Source: an uncultured Peptostreptococcaceae bacterium
GTDB taxonomy: Bacteria; Bacillota; Clostridia; Peptostreptococcales; Anaerovoracaceae
Reading direction: 5' to 3'
DNA length: 20,380 bases
Assembly: GCA_905236895.1 (NCBI GenBank)
Contig: CAJOQI010000075.1
Location: forward strand, 1-20,380
This document shows, in pieces, positions 14,412 through 20,380 of the stretch; the stretch's first letter is position 1, and the number at the start of each line of letters is the position of its first letter. Position numbers and translations under genes: made by a program. The notes under the pieces were generated by a model. It did no database searches, had not been told where the DNA came from, and saw nothing but the letters and a program-made list of their open reading frames with translations.

Positions 14412-15911
14412 ATGAACAGCATTATAGAAATAAAAAACGTAAGTTTTAAATATAAAGGTTCAAACGAAAGCTTGTTGGATAATGTGTCCCTTTCGGTTAA
14501 TCAAGGAGAGACACTTCTTCTTTGCGGTCCATCGGGATCCGGAAAGACCACTATTATCAGGCTTATTAATGGACTAATACCTCATTATTACCAGGGTGAG
14601 ATTTCCGGTGAGGTAGAGGTACTTGGAAGGAATATAAAAGAGACCGAACTTTATGACTTGGCGGGAATTGTTGGTACCGTATTTCAGAACCCCAGGAGTC
14701 AGTTCTTTTCTGTTGATACAGATGGAGAAATTGTTTTTGGACCTGAGAACATTGGCTTGGACCCAAAGGTAATAAAAGAAAGGTCAAATCATGTAGTTTC
14801 TGAAATGAAGCTCGAGAAACTTCTTGGCAGAAGTCTCTTTGAATTGTCCGGAGGGGAGAAACAAAAAATTGCTTGCGCATCAGTCTCCGCCCTTCTTCCG
14901 GATATTATCCTACTTGATGAACCTTCATCAAACTTGGATTGGAGTGCAATAGCGGATTTAAGGGAAAGCATCGAAAGATGGAAGAGTCAAGGGAAAACCA
15001 TCGTTATATCTGAACATAGATTGTGGTATCTTGCCGGATTAATTGACCGAGTTATATATATGGACGAGGGCAATATAAAGAGTGAGTGGAGAGGCGAAGA
15101 GTTTGAATCCTTTGATGAAGACACCATAAAAGACCTTAAGTTAAGACCCACCATGCTTGAAGAAAGATTGATAAATAGTTTTAGTGATGCTAACCATCCT
15201 CCATTTGAAAGTGATTCATTGGGGGGATATGAGCTTAAGGATTTTTACTTTGCCTATAAAGAAAAACCATATATATTTCGAAAGAAGTCTTTCTCGCAGG
15301 CGGACGGTGATTTGCTGGATTTAAACATACCTGAGCTGGTGCTGCCTTCGCAAAGCATAATTGGAATCATTGGAGAAAACGGAGCGGGGAAATCAACTTT
15401 CTTAAGATGTTTATGTGGCTTGGAAAATGACTGCGGGGGAGTCGTCATCAAAGAGGGCAAAGAGTACGCAGGCAAGAAAAGATTGTCCTTAAGTTATATG
15501 GTTATGCAGGATGTTAATCATCAGCTGTTTACGGATAGTGTGAAAGCTGAGGTTCTTCTTTCCATGAAAGAAGAGAATGAAGAGCGTTGCTATGAGATTT
15601 TGGATAGCCTGGGAATTCTGGAGTTAAAGGATAAACACCCCATGGCGCTTTCCGGCGGCCAAAAGCAGCGTGTAGCCATTGCATCCGCCTTGGCGGCGGA
15701 GGCAGATCTTATTCTCCTTGATGAACCAACATCGGGACTGGACTATTCTCACATGGTGAAGGTCGCAAAGCTTTTGCAGAAACTTGCGGAGGATGGAAAG
15801 ACGGTGCTGGTTTCCACCCACGACCCTGAGCTAATAGAAATATGCTGCACTCATGTGCTTAGGCTGGAAAAAGGTAAGGGTGAGATCTTCGAAATGGGAG
15901 TAAGAGATTAA
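14412..15911 (+). CDS. ECF transporter fused double ATPase (EcfA-EcfA')
   Basis: A 499-residue protein holding two ABC ATPase domains in one chain, replacing separate EcfA1 and EcfA2. Domain 1 (about 1-230) has Walker A GPSGSGKTT (about 39-47), LSGGEKQK (about 145), IILLDEPSSNLD (about 164) and ISEHR. Domain 2 (about 275-499) has GENGAGKST (about 320-328), LSGGQKQR (about 413), LILLDEPTSGLD (about 434) and VSTHD. Both domains keep all active residues. ATG 14412 is preferred to the TTG directly before it; the ribosome site is weak (AGTGGA), so coupling to EcfT is likely. The methyltransferase remnant starts 1 nt after the stop. Confidence 0.9.
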   Translation: MNSIIEIKNVSFKYKGSNESLLDNVSLSVNQGETLLLCGPSGSGKTTIIRLINGLIPHYYQGEISGEVEVLGRNIKETELYDLAGIVGTVFQNPRSQFFSVDTDGEIVFGPENIGLDPKVIKERSNHVVSEMKLEKLLGRSLFELSGGEKQKIACASVSALLPDIILLDEPSSNLDWSAIADLRESIERWKSQGKTIVISEHRLWYLAGLIDRVIYMDEGNIKSEWRGEEFESFDEDTIKDLKLRPTMLEERLINSFSDANHPPFESDSLGGYELKDFYFAYKEKPYIFRKKSFSQADGDLLDLNIPELVLPSQSIIGIIGENGAGKSTFLRCLCGLENDCGGVVIKEGKEYAGKKRLSLSYMVMQDVNHQLFTDSVKAEVLLSMKEENEERCYEILDSLGILELKDKHPMALSGGQKQRVAIASALAAEADLILLDEPTSGLDYSHMVKVAKLLQKLAEDGKTVLVSTHDPELIEICCTHVLRLEKGKGEIFEMGVRD

Positions 15912-15912
15912 T

Positions 15913-16164
15913 ATGTACTGGGATAGAGTCGCAAAGTTTTATGATCTCTTCGAAGGGATTCTTAACAGAAAGGTTTATGAAGAAACAGGAAGGCGTGTTG
16001 CTGAGGAAATCGATTCCGGCGACATAGTATTGGAGTGCGCCTGCGGCACCGGAGCAATAAGTAAATACATTGCAGCAAAGTGTGAGCATCTTACTGCCAC
16101 GGACTTTTCAGGGAAGATGCTTCAGCAGACCGGGCGGAAACTTCAAGCTTGGAGAGCAAATTGA
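15913..16164 (+). pseudogene. Truncated class I SAM methyltransferase
   Basis: An 83-residue frame that begins like a full class I methyltransferase (MYWDRVAKFYDLFEG) and contains the SAM-binding motif I LECACGTGAIS (about 39-49) and the acidic-loop strand LTATDFSGKML (about 59-69), then ends abruptly. Intact relatives are about 200 residues; motifs for the rest of the Rossmann fold are missing. The next gene starts only 23 nt later, so the 3' two-thirds are absent and not merely frameshifted. An internal deletion is likely. The remaining piece cannot form a complete SAM fold. It sits exactly between the ECF and second ABC genes, so the intact gene was probably part of the pathway. Confidence 0.75.
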
Positions 16165-16187
16165 TTTACCAATAGGAGAGTGACTGA

Positions 16188-17918
16188 ATGTTTGACAAAC
16201 GGCTGATGGAAATGTGTCCGGAAAGCAAAAAATATATTGCGGGGAATATCATTCTTCAATTTTTGGAGCTCTGTTTAAATGTGGTGATGATTATAGCCAT
16301 AGCTTTTTCCGTGGAGAAACTATATGAAAGGCGCTGGGGAGTAGCGGATTTAAGTCTTCCCTTTGTTATCATATTAATCACTGTATTCCTTAGATTCTTT
16401 ACAACCAAATACGCTCTTAGGATGAGCTATCTGGCATCACGCACCGTTAAGCGTGTAATGAGGGAGAAGATATATGCCAAGCTTCTTCACCTGGGGACTT
16501 CATATAGAGAGCATATTACAACGGCGGAGCTTGTTCAGGAATCGGTGGAAGGTGTGGATCAGCTTGAAAGCTATTTCGGTCAGTATGTTCCCCAATTCTT
16601 TTACGCCTTTATGGCGCCCATTGCGTTGTTTTTCCTCTTTGGCTTTGGTGGAAGCTGGAGGGTAGCGGCGGTTCTTTTAATATGCGTTCCTCTAATCCCA
16701 GGAGCCATCATCATGGTCCAAAAAATCGCGAAGAAGATTCTGGCCAAATACTGGGGGAGATATACCCAACTCGGTAGCACCTTCCTGGAAAATCTTCAGG
16801 GAATGACAACCCTAAAAATCTATCAGGCCGACGAACAAAAGAACATAGAAATGAATCAGGAATCCGAGGAGTTTCGCAAGATCACCATGGCGGTCCTAAC
16901 CATGCAGCTAAACTCCATTACCATTATGGACTTTGTTGCCTATGGTGGAGCAGCCCTTGGGATTCTCCTTGCAACAAAGGGATTCATATCAGGAGAAATG
17001 GGACTTGCCAATGTGATTTTTATGATTCTTCTTTCTGCGGAATTCTTTCTTCCAATGCGAAGGCTGGGAAGCTATTTTCACGTTGCCATGAACGGAATGT
17101 CGGCAAGCGACAAGATTTTTAAATTCCTGTCAGAAGATGAGTCCGAAGCGAAAAGGGAAACAGCTTTCGGTGGTGACATCGAAATCAAAAACCTGCACTT
17201 CTCTTACGAAGAAGGCCGCGAGATTCTGAAAGATATCAATATGTCCATTCCCAAGGGCAGCTTCATTGGAATAGTCGGAGAATCCGGTAGTGGAAAGTCT
17301 ACGATCGCTTCTTTAATCACATCCAGGAATAGAGTAGGAAAGGGAAGCATCACAATCGGAGGAAAGAATATAAATAACATCAGCGAAGAAAGCTTGATGA
17401 AGTCCGTAACATATATTGGCTTCGGCTCGGTTTTCTTTAAAGGCACGGTTAGAGAGAATCTTTTGCTGGCGGATCCGGTGGCTTCTGACGAAAGGCTTTG
17501 GCAGGTTCTTTCGGACTCTGCTTTGGCAGGCTTCTTTAAAGGAGAAAAGGGACTGGATACTTTCCTCCTGGAGAGTGCCTCGAATCTTTCCGGCGGTCAA
17601 AGGCAGCGCCTTGCCTTGGCTCGGGGAATCCTTCACGATTCGCCCATTTACATTTTTGATGAGGCAACAAGCAACATCGACATTGAAAGTGAAGAAACAA
17701 TACTAAAACAGATACAGATTATTGCCGCAGAAAAGACGGTGATAATGATTTCCCATAGGCTGGCCAATGTGAGAAACGCCGACCGGATTTATGTTATGGA
17801 GTCCGGCGCTGTCGTGGAAGAAGGCACCCATGAAGAACTACTTTCCGCCGGAGGGACCTATGCGCACCTCTGGGAAACCCAGGCCGCCCTTGAAAACTAC
17901 GGAAGGGAGGGCAGATAA
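16188..17918 (+). CDS. CydD-like ABC transporter half with altered Q-loop
   Basis: A 576-residue fused membrane/ATPase half-transporter. The segment TTAELVQESVEGVDQLESYF and FGQYVPQFFYAFMAPI (about 107-146) is close to CydD of the CydDC family. ATPase marks are GESGSGKST (about 364-372), LSGGQRQR (about 467), IYIFDEAT (about 486) and ISHR (about 522). The Q-loop is unusual: where most have Y-V-x-Q, this reads YIGFGSVFFKG, so the Gln that contacts Mg and the membrane domain is missing. The partner gene follows with no gap. ATG 16188 has AGGAG 9-10 nt upstream. CydDC of E. coli has been described as a thiol exporter and more recently as a haem transporter, which suits the iron setting. Confidence 0.88.
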   Translation: MFDKRLMEMCPESKKYIAGNIILQFLELCLNVVMIIAIAFSVEKLYERRWGVADLSLPFVIILITVFLRFFTTKYALRMSYLASRTVKRVMREKIYAKLLHLGTSYREHITTAELVQESVEGVDQLESYFGQYVPQFFYAFMAPIALFFLFGFGGSWRVAAVLLICVPLIPGAIIMVQKIAKKILAKYWGRYTQLGSTFLENLQGMTTLKIYQADEQKNIEMNQESEEFRKITMAVLTMQLNSITIMDFVAYGGAALGILLATKGFISGEMGLANVIFMILLSAEFFLPMRRLGSYFHVAMNGMSASDKIFKFLSEDESEAKRETAFGGDIEIKNLHFSYEEGREILKDINMSIPKGSFIGIVGESGSGKSTIASLITSRNRVGKGSITIGGKNINNISEESLMKSVTYIGFGSVFFKGTVRENLLLADPVASDERLWQVLSDSALAGFFKGEKGLDTFLLESASNLSGGQRQRLALARGILHDSPIYIFDEATSNIDIESEETILKQIQIIAAEKTVIMISHRLANVRNADRIYVMESGAVVEEGTHEELLSAGGTYAHLWETQAALENYGREGR

Positions 17919-19577
17919 ATGAAAAACCAAAGTAAGGCAAAAATCCTCTTCCGAATGCTTGAGCTGGTAAAACCACTAAGCGGATTTATGATCTTTGCTA
18001 TTCTCATGGGTACAGCAGGATTCTTGTGCGCTCAGTTCATTCCCATCCTGGGAGGATATGCAGTGCTCTATGGACTAGGCATAGATATACCAATTTCGCT
18101 AACTATTATCTGGACAGTGCTAATCGTAATCGCTCTTCTTCGGGCCGTGCTAAAGTTCGCTGAGCAAAGAACCAATCACTATATTGCCTTTACCTTGCTG
18201 GCAATTATAAGGGATAAAGTATTCAAGGCCCTTAGAAGGCTTTGTCCTGCCAAACTTGAGGGAAGAGATAAGGGTGATCTTATTTCTCTCATAACATCCG
18301 ATGTGGAGCTTCTGGAAGTCTTTTATGCTCATACGGTTTCGCCAATTTGCATTGCATTTTTGGTAGAACTAATCATGGTTGTTTTTATTGGGTCCTTCCA
18401 TTGGAGCCTTGGGTTATTGGCGCTCGCTGCGTTTATATCTGTCGGAGTAATTCTGCCTCTAATAATATCAAAGCGAAGCGGAACCCTTGGGGACGAGCTT
18501 CGCCGGGATAATGGCGAGCTTAGTGCCTACATGCTTGAAAACATCCGCGGCCTGGATGAAACCATTCAATACGCCGCAGGGAGTAAACGGCTAAAGGGTC
18601 TCACAGATAAGACTAATGAACTATCAAAGAAGCAAGGGAACCTCAATAAGCTTATGGGGGTCAACATGGCTCTTGCCAATAGCATTATTCTCTTCTTTGA
18701 TATTGCAATGCTGGCCCTGGCAGCCGCGCTTTATGCCGGCGGGAAGGTGGACTTTGATGGATTAGTTATTCCTTTGATAGCACTGATGTCATCCTTTGGA
18801 CCGGTGACAGCCCTGGCCAATCTGGGAACAACCCTTCAGGCAACAGTCGCATCCGGAGCAAGAGTCCTGGCTGTCATAGACGAGGAGCCAGAGACAGAGG
18901 ATGTGATAGGAAAGGAAGAAGTTGCTTTCTCCGGTGCGGCATTGGAGAGTGTTCGTTTTTCCTACGGCGGAGAAGCTGTTCTTAAAGGCACCTCTGTCAG
19001 CTTTCCGGAGAATCGAATTGTTGGAATTGTGGGGAAGAGCGGATGCGGAAAATCAACTATGTTAAAGCTTCTTATGAGGTTCTGGCGAGCTACCGAAGGA
19101 AGGGCATCCATCTCCGGAGTTAGCGTAGATGAAATCAATACTGCAAACCTTAGGAAGATGGAAAGCTATATGACCCAGGAAACTCAGCTCTTCAAGGACA
19201 CCGTTTCCGGGAATATTCGCATTGCCAAGCAAGATGCCACTAAGGAGGAAATAGAGGAGGCATGCAGGAAGGCTTCCATACACGATTTTATCATGACCCT
19301 ACCCAAGGGTTATGACACAGAGGTAGGGGAACTTGGAGAGACCCTCTCAGGAGGTGAAAGGCAAAGGCTTGGCCTTGCCAGGGCATTTCTCCACGATGCT
19401 CCCTTTATGCTTTTGGATGAACCCACCAGCAATTTAGACAGTCTCAATGAGGCGGTGATTTTAAAATCACTGAAGGAAGAAGCAAAGGGAAAAACTATTG
19501 CACTAGTTTCCCATAGAAAATCCACGGCTCGGATTGCAGATGAATTAATAGAAATGAAAAATGGAAAGATGTCATGA
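17919..19577 (+). CDS. CydC-like ABC transporter half
   Basis: A 552-residue half-transporter, the probable partner of the preceding CydD-like subunit. The membrane domain has LRRLCPAKLEGRDKGDLISL and ITSDVELLEVFYAHTVSPI (about 106-145), a CydC-like pattern. ATPase marks are Walker A GKSGCGKST (about 371-379), Q-loop MTQE, LSGGERQR (about 477), FMLLDEPTSNLD (about 496) and VSHR (about 530). Here the Q-loop Gln is present, so the pair would have one normal and one altered coupling site. ATG 17919 directly follows the previous TAA, with GGGAGGGC as ribosome site inside the upstream gene. Confidence 0.88.
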   Translation: MKNQSKAKILFRMLELVKPLSGFMIFAILMGTAGFLCAQFIPILGGYAVLYGLGIDIPISLTIIWTVLIVIALLRAVLKFAEQRTNHYIAFTLLAIIRDKVFKALRRLCPAKLEGRDKGDLISLITSDVELLEVFYAHTVSPICIAFLVELIMVVFIGSFHWSLGLLALAAFISVGVILPLIISKRSGTLGDELRRDNGELSAYMLENIRGLDETIQYAAGSKRLKGLTDKTNELSKKQGNLNKLMGVNMALANSIILFFDIAMLALAAALYAGGKVDFDGLVIPLIALMSSFGPVTALANLGTTLQATVASGARVLAVIDEEPETEDVIGKEEVAFSGAALESVRFSYGGEAVLKGTSVSFPENRIVGIVGKSGCGKSTMLKLLMRFWRATEGRASISGVSVDEINTANLRKMESYMTQETQLFKDTVSGNIRIAKQDATKEEIEEACRKASIHDFIMTLPKGYDTEVGELGETLSGGERQRLGLARAFLHDAPFMLLDEPTSNLDSLNEAVILKSLKEEAKGKTIALVSHRKSTARIADELIEMKNGKMS

Positions 19578-19618
19578 AACATGTTCAAACAAGCGTGTAC
19601 AGAAAGGACGGAGAATTT

Positions 19619-20011
19619 ATGAACATGAAAAGAATCGTTTTTGCAGCACTTGGACTAATATGTTTTGGACTTGGCACGGTAGGTGTCTTCCTGCCGATAC
19701 TTCCAACCACACCATTTTATTTACTTACTTTATTCTTCTTTGCCAATAGCTCGGAAAAACTCCACACCTGGTTTCTCGGAACCAATCTCTACAAGAAGCA
19801 TCTTGATTCCTTTGTTAAAAAGCGGGGAATGCTTCTATCTACCAAAATATCAATTATCGCCACTGTTACTTTGTTGATGTGCTTCGGCATCTTTATGATG
19901 GGGCGAAAAGGCATATGGATTCCCTGCATTATCCTTGGGGTGGTGTGGCTCTTCCATATCCTCTACTTTGCTTTACGTGTAAAGACAATTTCAGAAGAGG
20001 AGATAGATTAA
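19619..20011 (+). CDS. YbaN family (DUF454) inner-membrane protein
   Basis: A 130-residue membrane protein of the YbaN/DUF454 family. It starts MKRIVFAALGLICFGLGTVGVFLPILPTTPFYLL, carrying the family signature LPTTPF, then FFANSSEKLHTWF, and two more helices (about 75-115). The function is unknown; in many bacteria, as I recall, it lies beside haem or siderophore transport genes. ATG 19619 is chosen because the E. coli protein aligns from there and AAAGGA with GGAG precedes it. An in-frame ATG at 19574 overlaps the upstream stop (ATGA) and would add 15 residues; translational coupling from there cannot be excluded. It is the last gene of the operon. Confidence 0.88.
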   Translation: MNMKRIVFAALGLICFGLGTVGVFLPILPTTPFYLLTLFFFANSSEKLHTWFLGTNLYKKHLDSFVKKRGMLLSTKISIIATVTLLMCFGIFMMGRKGIWIPCIILGVVWLFHILYFALRVKTISEEEID

Positions 20012-20057
20012 TTGACAAAGTGGTTGCTGGCGAAACGAGCATGTGAGTCCTAAATAG

Positions 20058-20141
20058 ACGGAGATTTCAGTTTATGATAAGCTAACACCAACATGTGGAA
20101 TGGAGATTGCCGCAGCAGTGACGTTCTATCAAAGACTGTAA
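20058..20141 (+). other. Possible coding relic, no start
   Basis: A 27-codon open frame between stops at 20055 and 20139 reads like the end of a protein (EISVYDKLTPTCGMEIAAAV). It has no ribosome site or plausible start. It could be the leftover tail of a lost gene. I do not recognise the family. Confidence 0.2.
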
Positions 20142-20170
20142 TGGACATGGCGTCATTCTGCATTTTTTTT
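20120..20170 (+). terminator. Candidate weak terminator after the iron operon
   Basis: Two competing short stems (AGTGACG with CGTCATT; AATGGAC with GTCATT) are followed, after CTGCA, by a run of eight T ending at 20170. The stems are imperfect and stand off from the T run, so efficiency is doubtful. Confidence 0.35.
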
Positions 20171-20179
20171 GGACACAAG

Positions 20180-20195
20180 GTTAGAGGCGGCTAAC
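20180..20195. promoter_or_regulatory. Iron-box-like operator 3 (GTTAG-N6-CTAAC)
   Basis: GTTAGAGGCGGCTAAC has the same 5-bp arms and 6-bp spacing as the two sites at the feo promoter. It lies about 30 bp upstream of the hydrolase start. No clear -35/-10 pair could be fixed around it. Confidence 0.5.
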
Positions 20196-20226
20196 AAATA
20201 CTATATAGAATTGGAGGATGTCCACT

Positions 20227-20380
20227 ATGAAGAAACAGGTATTCAGAGTTGGTTCAGATGGTTTTAACGGGGCGTGGTATCCGGCTCCCGGCTGGAGCAG
20301 CAGAGGACTTATCATCATGCTCGGCGACAGCTCGGAGGATCGCATGGCCAAGACCGGGGCGAAATGGCTGAATGAACAGG
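20227..20380 (+). CDS. Alpha/beta hydrolase, N-terminal part (runs off window)
   Basis: The first 51 codons of a gene that continues past the window edge. ATG 20227 has GGAGGA 8-9 nt upstream. The segment LIIMLGDSSEDRMAKTGAKWL (from about residue 30) resembles the first strand and turn of acyl-CoA thioester hydrolase/BAAT-like or dienelactone-hydrolase-like alpha/beta hydrolases in Lachnospiraceae. The nucleophile and the other triad residues lie beyond the window, so activity cannot be judged. The putative iron box upstream suggests it may share the regulation of the preceding operon; an esterase that opens a siderophore is one possibility, a general hydrolase another. Confidence 0.6.
   Translation, partial: MKKQVFRVGSDGFNGAWYPAPGWSSRGLIIMLGDSSEDRMAKTGAKWLNEQ

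Larger units (their letters stand above)
2301..20011 (+). other. Predicted single iron-uptake transcription unit
   Basis: Fifteen same-strand reading frames from feoA to the YbaN-like gene follow one another with overlaps or gaps of at most about 50 nt. I found no hairpin with a T run between them and no convincing internal promoter. The unit starts at the promoter at 2266. Very long transcripts often also have weak internal starts, so this is a prediction. Confidence 0.6.

Noticed and set aside
20012..20040. TTGACA after the YbaN-like gene as a promoter
   Set aside because: No -10-like hexamer at 16-18 bp spacing.
1..20380. CRISPR arrays, tRNA or rRNA genes, insertion sequences
   Set aside because: No regular direct repeats with spacers, no cloverleaf or rRNA sequence, and no transposase or terminal repeats were seen.

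Overview
All genes in this window lie on the + strand. The codon use, strong AGGAGG-type ribosome sites, GTG/TTG starts and protein relatives (a MetRS-type tRNA-binding protein, DUF3793, a Trep_Strep-type ECF S component) suggest an anaerobic member of the Clostridia, most likely Lachnospiraceae-like. The genus cannot be set from this sequence alone.

Region 1 (1-500) holds a standalone C-terminal MetRS-type tRNA-binding domain with an uncertain, possibly damaged 5' end, closed by a strong intrinsic terminator. Region 2 (500-2255) is a self-contained HipBA-like toxin-antitoxin pair. A consensus promoter carries an 18-bp perfect palindrome between and into its core elements. The antitoxin ATG lies only 6 nt past the -10 box, so the mRNA is probably leaderless. 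The two genes overlap, and a terminator follows.

Region 3 (2266-20011) is one very long, tightly packed transcription unit of about 17.5 kb. Its consensus promoter is overlapped and followed by two GTTAG-N6-CTAAC inverted repeats, which look like sites for a DtxR/IdeR-type iron repressor. Gene order is feoA, feoB, a Cys-rich FeoC-like protein, an ABC ATPase and a large FtsX-type permease with a coiled-coil insert, a DUF3793 protein with an unusual Cys cluster, a flavodoxin, a heterodimeric exporter-fold ABC pair, an ECF importer (S, T and a fused double ATPase), a truncated SAM methyltransferase, a second CydDC-like ABC pair, and a YbaN/DUF454 membrane protein. I see no internal terminator, and intergenic gaps are at most about 50 nt.

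The working model (inference) is an iron-repressed module joining ferrous iron uptake (FeoABC) to import and reductive handling of an iron-bearing organic ligand, either haem/tetrapyrrole or siderophore. The ECF plus exporter-fold ABC combination resembles, as I recall them, the sia locus of group A Streptococcus and the equibactin locus of S. equi. Region 4 (20012-20380) is a short intergenic stretch with a third GTTAG-N6-CTAAC site ahead of the start of an alpha/beta hydrolase gene that runs off the window.
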